From assembly GCF_018491765.1 (NCBI RefSeq), contig NZ_JABWCU010000001.1:1-64000 (forward strand): a stretch of 64,000 bases of DNA, read 5' to 3'. A program made the translations under genes and the position numbers. The notes beneath the pieces were generated by a model. That model searched no databases. It saw nothing but the letters and a program-made list of their open reading frames with translations, and had not been told where the DNA came from. Positions 1 through 10,034 of this stretch are shown one piece after another. Numbering within the stretch: position 1 is the first letter of the stretch; each line of letters starts with the position of its first letter. This DNA comes from Novosphingobium profundi. GTDB taxonomy: Bacteria; Pseudomonadota; Alphaproteobacteria; Sphingomonadales; Sphingomonadaceae.

Positions 1-108
1 TCCTACGAAAACATCATCGACCTCTGCTGTGAAGCCTGGAACAAGCTCGTCGATCAGCCGTGGCGCATCATGACCATCGGACGTCGCAAATGGGCGCGTA
101 GGTTCTGA
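1..108 (+). mobile_element. IS630-family transposase, C-terminal end (partial)
   Basis: The frame is open from the window edge and ends at a TGA at 106-108, giving 35 residues. The ending YENIIDLCCEAWNKL followed by DQPWRIMTI and WARRF is the characteristic C-terminus of IS630/Tc1-type DDE transposases, which cut and paste DNA at TA targets. The catalytic core lies to the left of the window. I could not find a clear terminal inverted repeat in the bases after the stop. Because the next frame looks like a different broken mobility gene, the IS end probably lies within a few tens of bases of the stop. Confidence 0.8.
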
Positions 109-497
109 TCAATGCAGGTTGGTATTACCTCTGGGATGACGGCAAGGGGGCAGCTTCTGGCTTCGGCCTCAAGGTCACGCCAACAGGCGGGAAGGCGTCC
201 AGAAATCTACGGGTACTCACTCCACCTGCATGTGAAAGCTGGTGGAGCGAGACTGGCGCCAGGTCAGTAAACCGATTCCATTTTCAAGCTTGTGATGGCA
301 CGCCCGACGCTGGCGCCATGTCGGCGGACTTCGTGAGCGGGGAAGCCGCCATCCTTGCGGCGATCCCGCTTTCAGGGAAGCTACTGCTCGAAGTTCCGCA
401 GCGCTTGCGGCAAACCCAGCCCTGGCAGGTACGAGTGGTGGACGAGAGCCGGGAAGAGCGCTTCGCGTTCGCGCCTGGTTCGGACCAGCACAGCTAG
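102..497 (+). pseudogene. Probable tyrosine-integrase N-terminal fragment fused to unassigned sequence
   Basis: An open frame runs from 102 to a TAG at 495-497 without a convincing start. Its first part reads GWYYLWDDGKGAASGFGLKV followed by TPTGGK. This resembles the arm-binding N-terminal domain of phage-type integrases (pattern YLWDD..GFGLRVTPTGAK). After about position 195 the resemblance stops, and the rest (an ATG at 318 would give about 60 residues) matches nothing I recognise. It is most simply a decayed integrase remnant beside the IS630 end, but the integrase call rests on one short motif. Confidence 0.4.
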
Positions 498-510
498 CGC
501 GCCAGGGCAG

Positions 511-1674
511 CTAACCGGAAAGTCCGCGGATCAGTCGGTCGAGACCAGCTTTGAGCCGTGCGCGCGGGCAGGCGAAGTTGACGCGCACGAAGCCGTCCCC
601 CTGCGCCCCAAAGATCGAGCCGGGAATGACGCGCACGCCAGCCTTGTGAACCAGGCGATCCGCAAGCGCCTCGCTGGACATGCCGAGGCTACGGCTGTCG
701 ATCCAGGCGAGGTATGTTCCTTCCTGATGGATCACATCGATGTGCTCGAGGTGCCTGGCAAAGGCCTGGCGCAGCAGGCGCCAGTTGCCTTCCAGATAGG
801 CGATGAGCGCGTTCAGCCATGCTTCCCCCTCGGTGTAGGCTGCCGTCGTGGCGGCCAGCCCCATCGGGTTCAGGTCGCGGATCTGATGCGCGGTCATGGC
901 TGCCTCGACAGGTGCTCGCAATTCGGGATCGTTCACGACCACAAACGCGTTCTGAAGCCCCGAAATGTTGAAGGCCTTGCCGGCCCCGGTGCAGGTGATG
1001 CAGCCCAGCGCAGCGTCTTGAGCCAGTGCCGCGAAAGGGGTGAAGGAGTGCTCGCAGAACGCCAGATCGCCATGTATCTCGTCGCTCACCACCTGGACGC
1101 CGTGGCGCGCACAGATCCGGGCGAGCTGCTCCAGTTCCGCGCGTGTCCAGACGCGTCCGCCCGGGTTGTGCGGGTTGCACAGCAGAAGTACGCGCGTCTC
1201 AGGCGATGCGGCCTTTCGTTCCAGGTCGGCGAAATCCATTTCGTAGCGGCCCTGGCGCAGCGCCAGCGGGTTCTCGATCCGGTGGCAGCCCATGTGCTCA
1301 ATTGCGAAGAGGAAGCGGTTGTAGACCGGAGGCTGTACGATCACGCCGTCACCCGGCGCGCACAGGGCGCGCAGGATGGCCTGGATTGCGGGTGCGACGC
1401 CGATCGTCGGGATGACGCCGCTGCGCGGCAGGCGAACGCCGTGGCGCCGCGCGAACCAGCTCGCGATAGCCTCGAAATAGGCCGTGTCGGGAGCGGGGTA
1501 GCCGAACACGCCGTGCGCAAGGCGCGCTTCCAGCGCCGTGATCACGGCCGGCGCGGTGCGAAAGTCCATGTCGGCAATCCCCATCGGCAGGATGTCTGCG
1601 CCCTCCTGCCACTTGGCCGAGTCCGATCCGCTCCGCTCCACAGGAGTGTCGAAGTCGAAATGCGCTTCGGTCAC
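511..1674 (-). CDS. MalY/PatB-type PLP-dependent cystathionine beta-lyase
   Basis: A cytoplasmic fold-type I aminotransferase-family enzyme of 387 residues. MalY/PatB members cleave cystathionine or other S-conjugates to thiol, pyruvate and ammonia. Visible PLP features are NPHNPGGR at about 168-174, SDEIHGDL with Asp198, and the Schiff-base lysine Lys233 in TGAGKAFN. The frame stays open further upstream, but I chose the GTG at 1674 because AGGAGG sits just before it and homologues begin with a similar FDFDTPVERSGSDS segment. Length fits the family. It diverges from the transporter at 1755 with about 80 bases between them, so the two may share a control region. Confidence 0.85.
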   Translation of the reverse strand: MTEAHFDFDTPVERSGSDSAKWQEGADILPMGIADMDFRTAPAVITALEARLAHGVFGYPAPDTAYFEAIASWFARRHGVRLPRSGVIPTIGVAPAIQAILRALCAPGDGVIVQPPVYNRFLFAIEHMGCHRIENPLALRQGRYEMDFADLERKAASPETRVLLLCNPHNPGGRVWTRAELEQLARICARHGVQVVSDEIHGDLAFCEHSFTPFAALAQDAALGCITCTGAGKAFNISGLQNAFVVVNDPELRAPVEAAMTAHQIRDLNPMGLAATTAAYTEGEAWLNALIAYLEGNWRLLRQAFARHLEHIDVIHQEGTYLAWIDSRSLGMSSEALADRLVHKAGVRVIPGSIFGAQGDGFVRVNFACPRARLKAGLDRLIRGLSG

Positions 1675-1754
1675 GCCGGGCCCCCTCCTGGCTGGGGCAA
1701 GGGCGCGGTGACGCGGGCCTTGTTCGGGTGGCGGGAATACGGCACCCTTAGGGG

Positions 1755-3071
1755 ATGAACGGCGAAGCCAGCCAAAGTGCGCGCAGCGCCGCACCCTCGC
1801 ATATCGCTCATCACCCGCCGATGCCACGGCGCTCGATGGTGATTGCCGCGCTTTCGACGATGGTCGAGTGGTATGACTTCACGCTCTATCTCTATTTCGC
1901 GACTGTGTTGGCGCGGGTGTTCTTCGCAGCGGATGGACATTCGATGACGCAGACGCTGGGCGGCTTCGCGATCGCCTACCTGCTGCGCCCTATCGGCGCC
2001 CTGGTGTTCGGCCACCTTGGCGACCGCTTCGGACGGCGCGTTTCGATGCTGGGCTCGATGGCGTTGATGACGGCGGCAATGCTGGCAACGGCCGTCTTGC
2101 CCACTTATGCGCAGGCGGGCCCTGTGGCGGGCGTGCTGCTCGTGCTCCTGCGCTGCGTAATGTCGTTTTCGGTCGGGGGTGAATATACCGGGGTGGTCGC
2201 CTATCTGCTCGAAGGCGCGCACGCGCACCGCCGTGGCCTGGTCGCGAGCTGCGCGTCGGCCTCGAGCGAGATCGGGGCTCTCCTGGCGGCGGGCGCCGCG
2301 GCGTTGACGGTATGGATCATGCCGTCCGATGCGCTTGTCGAATGGGGCTGGCGTATCCCCTTCCTGTTTGGCGGGGCGCTGGCCGCCTGTGTGCTGTTTG
2401 CCCGTGCCGCTCTTTCCGAGACGCCCGAATTCCATGCCCAGAAACGGAGCGGTACGGTCCCGGATCGGCCGATCCGGCACATCCTGTCGGGCCATCGCGC
2501 CGCCATCGCACGTGGCTTTGCGATCTCGGCCCTGGGCTCGATCACATACTATGTGGGGATCACCTATGTTCCTGCGTTTCTCGATGCGACCGGAACCATG
2601 CCCGAAACGCAGGCTCTCTCGATCTCGACCCTGGCCGCGCTGACTGTCATTCTGGTGACCCCGCTGACGGGCATGCTCTCGGACCGTATCGGCCGTCGCC
2701 CGGTGCTCGTTGCGCTGGCGCTGGTCGCGATCGTGGTGCCTTCGGCGCTCTTTGCGGGGATGACCGCGAATGGCCCCGCGACCTGGGCAGGTGCCCTGGT
2801 CATGGCGGCGCTCGGCGGAGCGGTCAGCGCGGTGGGGGCGGTGACCACGGCCGAACTGTTCCCGGGCGAGGGCCGTCTGAGCGGTCTGGCCCTGGGCGCG
2901 ACAAGCGCAACCGCCATCTTCGGCGGTCTGACCCCCGTGATCGCGCATCTTCTGGTAACCGGGACCGGCTGGGCCGGGGCGCCCGGCGCGATGATCTCGG
3001 CAGTTGCCCTCTGCGCAATCGCGGTATTCGTGGGGATACCCGAGACGGCGCCCGCTCGCCAAGCCCGCTGA
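1755..3071 (+). CDS. MHS-family MFS transporter (metabolite:H+ symporter)
   Basis: A 438-residue inner-membrane transporter with about twelve hydrophobic segments. The start of helix 1 (STMVEWYDFTLYLY) and the loop 2-3 motif GHLGDRFGRR are typical of the metabolite:H+ symporter subfamily that includes proline/betaine, shikimate and dicarboxylate carriers. A second signature, GMLSDRIGRRP, follows the middle of the protein. The ATG at 1755 has AGGGG almost touching it; a later ATG at 1821 would also give a full transporter core. It faces the C-S lyase gene and is convergent with egtD, which ends 4 bases beyond its stop. The substrate cannot be read from sequence. Confidence 0.85.
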   Translation: MNGEASQSARSAAPSHIAHHPPMPRRSMVIAALSTMVEWYDFTLYLYFATVLARVFFAADGHSMTQTLGGFAIAYLLRPIGALVFGHLGDRFGRRVSMLGSMALMTAAMLATAVLPTYAQAGPVAGVLLVLLRCVMSFSVGGEYTGVVAYLLEGAHAHRRGLVASCASASSEIGALLAAGAAALTVWIMPSDALVEWGWRIPFLFGGALAACVLFARAALSETPEFHAQKRSGTVPDRPIRHILSGHRAAIARGFAISALGSITYYVGITYVPAFLDATGTMPETQALSISTLAALTVILVTPLTGMLSDRIGRRPVLVALALVAIVVPSALFAGMTANGPATWAGALVMAALGGAVSAVGAVTTAELFPGEGRLSGLALGATSATAIFGGLTPVIAHLLVTGTGWAGAPGAMISAVALCAIAVFVGIPETAPARQAR

Positions 3072-3075
3072 CCTT

Positions 3076-4074
3076 TCAGCTGCGCTTCTGATCGTATGCG
3101 CGGGCCAGCAGCAGCGAATAGTCCCCATCCGCATCACTCCAGTGGCTATGCGTGGTCCAGCCTCCTGCGGCGAGCAGGTCTTCCATTTCCCGTGGCGTGT
3201 ACTTATGGCAATTTTCCGTGTGAATGGTCTCGCCATGGCCCATTGTGAACGGCGTGCCTGCGACTTCGAAGCGGACATCCTGAATGGCCTCGAGGTGCAT
3301 CTCGATACGGCTGCGCTCTTCGTTCCAGAGAGCCAGATGGCGGAAGCAGTCGACCGGTATCGAACCATCGAGTTCCCGGTTGATGCGGGTGAGGAGGTTG
3401 AGATTGAACTGGGCGGTAACGCCCAGGGCATCGTCGTAGGCGGCAATGAGCCGGTCCGGCTCCTTCGCGCGGTCCATGCCGATGAGAAGCCAGGCGCCTT
3501 CGCCGAGTGTACGGCGCATGGCGCCCAGCATGTCGACCGCTTCGGCGTGCAGAAGGTTGCCGATGGTGGAGCCGGGAAAGAAGCCGAGCGCTTCGGGTGA
3601 CGCGCCGTCCGACGACTTCACGCAAGAGGGCAGCGGCACTTCCTGCGTAAAATCGCCTTCGACGGGCAGGATCTCCAATTTGGGGAAGCGCGAGCCGAGC
3701 TCGGCGCAGGCGGCATCCATGAATTCGCCGCAGATATCGATGGGGACGTAGGTCGTCTTCGGCATGTGTTCGAGAAGGATGCGCGTCTTGAGCGAACTGC
3801 CCGATCCGAACTCGACCACCGGCGCGTCCGCTCCGCTCTGGCGCACGACGTCCGCGCTGTGCGCACGCAGCAACGCGGTTTCGGTGCGGGTCGGATAGTA
3901 TTCGGGGGCCTGCGTGATCTCCTCGAAGATCTCCGAGCCGGTTTCATCGTAAAGCCACCGGGCCGGGATGGACTTGGCCCGCCCCGCAAGGCCGCTCAGC
4001 ACATCCGTGCGAAAGGCAGGGTCGAAGGAGCGATGAACCGATTCCCTGGTTGCGTCGAGCGGCGATGTGGCCAT
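3076..4074 (-). CDS. egtD: L-histidine N(alpha)-methyltransferase EgtD
   Basis: It makes hercynine by three SAM-dependent methylations of histidine, the first committed step of ergothioneine synthesis, in the cytoplasm. The 332-residue length is normal for EgtD. Family signatures are the N-terminal PARWLYDETGSEIFEEIT, the SAM-binding VEFGSGSSLKTR, and FFPGSTIGN. I used the ATG at 4074 because it begins two bases after the egtB stop; the frame is open far upstream but that part overlaps egtB. The two genes are clearly one transcript, egtB first. No egtA, egtC or egtE is present nearby, so the sulfur donor route has to be completed elsewhere or differs from the mycobacterial one. Confidence 0.92.
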   Translation of the reverse strand: MATSPLDATRESVHRSFDPAFRTDVLSGLAGRAKSIPARWLYDETGSEIFEEITQAPEYYPTRTETALLRAHSADVVRQSGADAPVVEFGSGSSLKTRILLEHMPKTTYVPIDICGEFMDAACAELGSRFPKLEILPVEGDFTQEVPLPSCVKSSDGASPEALGFFPGSTIGNLLHAEAVDMLGAMRRTLGEGAWLLIGMDRAKEPDRLIAAYDDALGVTAQFNLNLLTRINRELDGSIPVDCFRHLALWNEERSRIEMHLEAIQDVRFEVAGTPFTMGHGETIHTENCHKYTPREMEDLLAAGGWTTHSHWSDADGDYSLLLARAYDQKRS

Positions 4075-4076
4075 GT

Positions 4077-5375
<1,299 letters not shown>

Positions 5376-5662
5376 ACCTTCGGCCTCGATCCCGGTGGAC
5401 GGTCGGTATGGCCGCCCTTTTCAAACAAAGGCCATTCACCGCGAAAGTTCCAATGCGGCACACCGGACATGGCCGTGAGGCCGCTTTGACGCCGCCTGTC
5501 GAGGCAGGTCCGGGGCGCAACGCAGAGGCGCGGGTCAGCGTTGCGCCTGGCCGCCGCTGTGCGGGAGAGCCGAGGCAAGGGGCTCAAGCTCGTCTTCCCG
5601 CCCGGCGCTCGGCGATGAAGCGTCCGTCATGGGGCGAAATGGCATGGTTCAACTCGAGCCTC

Positions 5663-6682
5663 CTAGGTCGCGGGGGCTGTAAAGGCGGCCAGGCGCTCGA
5701 TCACCCAGAACATGCTGATCGCACCGATCGCGTAGGGCGCCAGTTTGCGCAATGGCAGGGGCCATGCGGGGCGAAGGGTCAGCAAGCGCATGGCCACCAG
5801 GACGAGCGCGACGAAGGCGAGTTGCCCCAGCTCGACGCCAATATTGAAGCAGGCCAGCGCCAGCGGGATCGCGCTCTGGGGCAGGCCGATCGCCGCCAGC
5901 GCGCCGGCAAAGCCAAGGCCGTGGAGCAGCCCGAAGGTGAAGGCGATCAGCCATGGCCACCGGGCCGTGAGCGTGGTGTGTCCTTCGATCCCCCTCAGGA
6001 TTTCGACGGCGAGGAAAACGATGCTGAGCGCGATCGTCGCTTCGACCGGCGGCGCGGGCACGTGGACATAGCCGAGCGCGGCAAGGCTGAGGGTGATCGA
6101 GTGCGCCAGGGTGAAGGCGGTGATGGTCTTGATGATGCGCGCCGTGCCGCGCGTGATGATGACCAAGGCAAGAACGAAGAGGAGATGGTCGAAGCCGGTC
6201 AGGATATGCTCGATACCAAGCGTCACGTAGGTGCGCGCGACCGTCCGCCACGACGGGTCGGCCTCGATCGTGACCGAGGGCTGTGTGGGTTGCAGGAGAT
6301 AGCTGTCACGGTGCCCCTCGCGCCATCGGATCTCGACGAGCGCATCGACGGTCGATTGCTCGAGCCCGGCGATCGCGAGGCGCGTTCCCCCAAGCCCGCG
6401 CGTTCCCGTCAAGCGATAGTTGAAGAGAACGAACCCGTTGATGATGCCGCCCTTGTCGGTTGGCGTGAGCGTGAAGCCGGGGCCGAAACGCGGCGTGAGA
6501 TCAAGCACCGTTTCCTCGGTGCGCGGTACCTTCCAGAGCACGTCGTAGTGGTCCGGCGCGATCTCGCGTACCTGGAGGAAGGCGGGCCGGATCTCGTGCG
6601 CCGTGGCGAGCGGGGCGAGGAAAGCCAGGAGCAACACCAGTACGGCCCCGATCCCATGCGTAAAGGCTCGCAATGGCGTCAC
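5663..6682 (-). CDS. HupE/UreJ-family membrane protein
   Basis: A 339-residue protein with a signal-like N-terminus, then a periplasmic segment beginning HEIRPAFLQVREI, then about seven transmembrane helices starting near residue 165 (GIEHILTGFDHLLFVLALV). HupE/UreJ relatives are linked to metal (nickel or cobalt) passage, but this long form with an extra periplasmic domain is uncharacterised. The start is GTG at 6682, which forms a four-base GTGA overlap with the stop of the isomerase gene, so translation is probably coupled. It is the last gene of a three-gene unit with the DUF3604 lipoprotein and the isomerase. Any metal role is inference from the family name only. Confidence 0.82.
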   Translation of the reverse strand: MTPLRAFTHGIGAVLVLLLAFLAPLATAHEIRPAFLQVREIAPDHYDVLWKVPRTEETVLDLTPRFGPGFTLTPTDKGGIINGFVLFNYRLTGTRGLGGTRLAIAGLEQSTVDALVEIRWREGHRDSYLLQPTQPSVTIEADPSWRTVARTYVTLGIEHILTGFDHLLFVLALVIITRGTARIIKTITAFTLAHSITLSLAALGYVHVPAPPVEATIALSIVFLAVEILRGIEGHTTLTARWPWLIAFTFGLLHGLGFAGALAAIGLPQSAIPLALACFNIGVELGQLAFVALVLVAMRLLTLRPAWPLPLRKLAPYAIGAISMFWVIERLAAFTAPAT

Positions 6683-7536
6683 TTGGCGGCCAGCGCGGTG
6701 CGGGTCGCGGGCGGAACGCCCTTCGCGGTAATGCGCACGCTATAATCCTTGAGCAGGGTATCGAAGGCGGCCTGCTCGGCATCTATCTGCGCCTGGTATT
6801 CGTATTCGCGCTCGACCCAGGCACGCACCTCGTCAAGTTCAGGAAGGTGCGGAGCGTCGCGCCGTTCGAGGCGCACGAGGTGGAGCCCATAGCCCGACGC
6901 GATCGGCCCGGCCCATTCGCCCAGCGGCAGCCCCTCCAGTTCGCGGGGGAAGGCGTCCCCGAAGGCGTTGGCAAGATCGGGTGCCGGGGCGTCCTTCCAC
7001 GCGTTGGGTACGCCCAGGCGCGCGGCGTCGGCTGCGGGGATCGGCTGGCCCGCGCGCAACGCTGCCAGCGTCGCCTGCGCCTTTGCCTCTTCCCCCTTCA
7101 CGAAGAGCACCTGGCTAAAGCGGTAGGCAGGTGGCAGGCGGAACTGATCGGGGTGTGCCTCCAGAAAGGCTGCGAGGTCCGCGTCGGTCACCGGCTTCAT
7201 CAGCGCGCCCACGTCGTTGGCGACGGCTTCCATCTTCTGCGAGATCCGCCGCTTGACGATCTCGTCGTTGCGGTCGAGGCCCAGTTTCAGGCCCTCGCGA
7301 TAAAACACTTCCTCGCGCACGTGGCGATCGATGATCGCCTGGACGTCGCCCGGCGCGGGGTCGCGCTTCCACTGCGCCTTCCAGAGCATCTTGAGATGGT
7401 CGAGCTCGTTTTGGTCGATGACGATCTCGTTGACGGGCGGGCGCGGCGGATGAAGCCAGTACCAGCCTGCGAAGATGAGACCTCCCAACACCAGGAAATG
7501 GAGGAGCGGTTCGCGGACCAGCGATTTCACGGTCAC
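6679..7536 (-). CDS. Membrane-anchored parvulin-type peptidyl-prolyl isomerase
   Basis: A 285-residue protein with one N-terminal membrane anchor (LLHFLVLGGLIFAGWYWL) and a periplasmic chaperone part. The middle has SurA/PpiD-like helices (REEVFYREGLKLGL) and a PpiC-type rotamase segment starting near YRFSQVLFVKGEE with GYGLHLVRLERR at its end. It should help fold or mature exported proteins. The start is a GTG at 7536, four bases after the DUF3604 stop; a second GTG two codons on is possible. The tight spacing on both sides suggests that its clients are the lipoprotein and the HupE-like protein. Confidence 0.82.
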   Translation of the reverse strand: MTVKSLVREPLLHFLVLGGLIFAGWYWLHPPRPPVNEIVIDQNELDHLKMLWKAQWKRDPAPGDVQAIIDRHVREEVFYREGLKLGLDRNDEIVKRRISQKMEAVANDVGALMKPVTDADLAAFLEAHPDQFRLPPAYRFSQVLFVKGEEAKAQATLAALRAGQPIPAADAARLGVPNAWKDAPAPDLANAFGDAFPRELEGLPLGEWAGPIASGYGLHLVRLERRDAPHLPELDEVRAWVEREYEYQAQIDAEQAAFDTLLKDYSVRITAKGVPPATRTALAAK

Positions 7537-7540
7537 CGAC

Positions 7541-9391
7541 TTAGTCGACCTCGTGCCAGATCGGAGAGCCCCAGGCGCGCTCGACGATCTCGCGCTTGAC
7601 GTCGGGCGCGAACTTCACGCCCGCGCGCAGCTCGTCGTAAAGCGACCAGCGCGCGGTCGGCAGTTGGAGCACGCGGATGTAGTAGTAGGCCTGCTGGGCG
7701 GGATCGTAGTCGGGATCGGTCCAGACGCCGGACAACTCGGGATCGCCCTTCTGCGCGTTGAACTTGCCCGTCTTGCGGTCGATCGGCGCGTCGATCGGCA
7801 CGACCGAACCGTCGGGGCGCAGCCGCTGGCCCGAGGCGACGACGTTGAAGACCTTGTCCTTGATCTCGCCGTTTTCGTACCAGCCCTTGACGATCTGGAT
7901 GCGGTCGAGGTTGGGGCCGATCGGGTCCTTCACCGCCCAGACCAGGATCTGCGGGGCCTTGTCTCCGGTGTAGTTGCCACCCATCGGCACGCCCTTGGCA
8001 TAGCCCGCCTTCACCAGTTCCGAATAGGAGGCGTATTTGGCGGCAAAGCCCTGTCCCGCAAAGGCGCGCACTTTCATGCGCGGGCCGCTGGTCGCGAACG
8101 TCTCCTTGGCCGCCATCGAATCCCAGATTGCCCCGCGCGTGTTCGAGGTCGCCCACACGCCGGTCAGCGCGCCGGGATTGAGGTCGGAGACCTTCATCTC
8201 GCCTTCCAGGATGGCCGCGGCGCGGATCTCGGCGGTCTTGTCGGCAAGCCCGTGGCTGCCGACCAGCCAGTTGTTCTCCTCGACGTTGCTGGGGGCGCCG
8301 TTGTGGCTGTCGGTGCCGCCCACGAAGCCGTACTTGAACGGGTTGATGCCCAGGTCCGCCTTGTACTTGAGTCCGCGCCCCAGTCCCCAGCGCACGAAGT
8401 TCTGCTTCTTGAAGGTGCGTCCGTTGTAATCCTGCAAGGAGCGCGCGTTCTCGAAGTCGGCGAACTCGTCGGCGGGCCAGAAATCGGGCACGACCTCGGA
8501 GTTGCCCTTGATCTGCATCATCTCGATCAGCGGCTCCATGCTCGCCCGGGTCTCGGCGTAGTCCTTGGTGATGGGCTTGCCGCTCAGGGTCGCCTCGGTG
8601 AACAGCAGGCCTTTGCTTTCGTTCGAGTTGTGCGGCATCGCAAAGAGCTTCATGCCCTTTGCGCGCTGCGCCTTCATCCAGGCCCAGAGCTGTTCGGGAT
8701 CGCTGCTCTCGTTCGACGAGAAGGGCATGTCGGGCACGTGGTTGTCGCGGAACAGCACGTTGCGGTGCAGGTTCGCGCCGCCGGGTGCCGAAGTCCACTC
8801 ATAGGCGTGAATGGTCGTGAACGTGCCTGGCTTGTAGTACTTTTCGGTGGCGTCCCAGTTCTTCTTCCAGGTCGTCTTGATCGCCTCGGCGCCCTGGAAG
8901 AAGGCCGGATGCGGGCTGCCGCCACCGGCCAGCGGTGCGAGGACGTACTTTCCGTAAAGCCCGAGTGCGGTCTTGAGGTCACTGGCCTCGCGGAAGGACT
9001 TGGCCACCGGATCGTCGTAACCGGGCGCGCCGGGAGTCATCAGGCTATAGGCCTCGCCCATGAATTCGGCGTGGTCGGTCACGGCGGCAAAATCGAGCGG
9101 GCGCTTGATCTTGTGCATCGAGCCGTTGACCATGATCTCCTCGCCCGTAGCGAAGCGGTAGGCATCATCGGGCGTCAGTCGGTTGCCGCCGATGAAGGCG
9201 TCCATCGAGACCCCGGTATGCACGTGCGTCTCGCCGAAATAGGCCTCCTTGAGCGGGTTTTGCGGGACATCGGCTTCGGCCTGCGCTTGCGCACTGCCCT
9301 CGGAAACATCGGGCACGGGCGCTTTATCGCCCGAACACCCGGCAAGGCCCAACGACACCGTGATCAGCCCCCACGCCAAGGCATTCTTCAT
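7541..9391 (-). CDS. DUF3604 domain lipoprotein
   Basis: A 616-residue exported lipoprotein. The signal peptide ends in a lipobox (LGLAGCSG), so it is probably anchored to a membrane and faces the periplasm or outside. The body is a DUF3604 domain. It contains GETHVHTG near the start and AVTDHAEFMGE further on, motifs that resemble the metal-binding histidines of PHP-type phosphoesterase folds, and GGTDSHNG near the middle. The activity is unknown. The ATG at 9391 has GGGGAGGG upstream. It is the first gene of the module with the isomerase and the HupE-like protein. A hydrolase acting on an environmental substrate is plausible but not shown. Confidence 0.85.
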   Translation of the reverse strand: MKNALAWGLITVSLGLAGCSGDKAPVPDVSEGSAQAQAEADVPQNPLKEAYFGETHVHTGVSMDAFIGGNRLTPDDAYRFATGEEIMVNGSMHKIKRPLDFAAVTDHAEFMGEAYSLMTPGAPGYDDPVAKSFREASDLKTALGLYGKYVLAPLAGGGSPHPAFFQGAEAIKTTWKKNWDATEKYYKPGTFTTIHAYEWTSAPGGANLHRNVLFRDNHVPDMPFSSNESSDPEQLWAWMKAQRAKGMKLFAMPHNSNESKGLLFTEATLSGKPITKDYAETRASMEPLIEMMQIKGNSEVVPDFWPADEFADFENARSLQDYNGRTFKKQNFVRWGLGRGLKYKADLGINPFKYGFVGGTDSHNGAPSNVEENNWLVGSHGLADKTAEIRAAAILEGEMKVSDLNPGALTGVWATSNTRGAIWDSMAAKETFATSGPRMKVRAFAGQGFAAKYASYSELVKAGYAKGVPMGGNYTGDKAPQILVWAVKDPIGPNLDRIQIVKGWYENGEIKDKVFNVVASGQRLRPDGSVVPIDAPIDRKTGKFNAQKGDPELSGVWTDPDYDPAQQAYYYIRVLQLPTARWSLYDELRAGVKFAPDVKREIVERAWGSPIWHEVD

Positions 9392-9847
9392 CGTCGCACC
9401 CTCCCCTGCAATGGGCCTGAAAAGCCTCGGACTTATGCTAGCGCCTTGGAGAGGTGCAGGAGGATCGGGTTTAACCCTGAGGGGGGAGGGGGCGAAATCA
9501 GCGGATTTTCGTCGAGGACGTGCGGCCTCGAATGAAATCCATCCTTTTCATTGTCCCGCGTTTGGTGGAGATTTACGATGGAAGGCGGTTCGGGGCGTTG
9601 ATCGGCCGGTTCCTGAACATCAAAATCTGCAGTTGAACGACCGACATGGGTAGAGACCAGCAGGTGGGGCACACGTGTGCGACTGGCACCGGTTTAAAGC
9701 GGCAACCCGTTTGATCCAAAATCTTGCAATTCGCGCAAGTGTCCGGCTGCTTCCATGCTCAGCTGGAAGGCCTGCTGTCTCCTTGCCCGCCCGCGAGGAT
9801 CGACTCGCGTCGTGGCAAGCGTTTGCCTTGAAAATCGCAGAGTTGGG
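9392..9847. other. Intergenic region upstream of DUF3604 module
   Basis: Roughly 456 bases without a credible gene. Short frames here lack ribosome sites and family resemblance. The half nearest DUF3604 must carry the promoter of that module on the minus strand, but I cannot pick a convincing -35/-10 pair. The half nearest the tRNA is mixed in composition and shows no repeat or strong hairpin. Confidence 0.5.
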
Positions 9848-9923
<76 letters not shown>

Positions 9924-10034
9924 ACACGTCCTTGCGAGAGGGGGCCCTTACCAAGGCGGAGGGCATTTGGTCCAGCGCGATTTTCAAAAGCTTCGCAATT
10001 TGCCTTGGGGGCATGAAATTCGCGCCCCGGGTAC

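Noticed and set aside
1671..3446. 591-codon minus frame opposite the MFS transporter
   Set aside because: Antisense to a transporter with clear helices and motifs; it also runs into egtD in a different frame.
7475..9535. 686-codon plus frame opposite the DUF3604 gene
   Set aside because: Composition is that of an antisense shadow; the minus strand has a signal peptide, lipobox and domain motifs.
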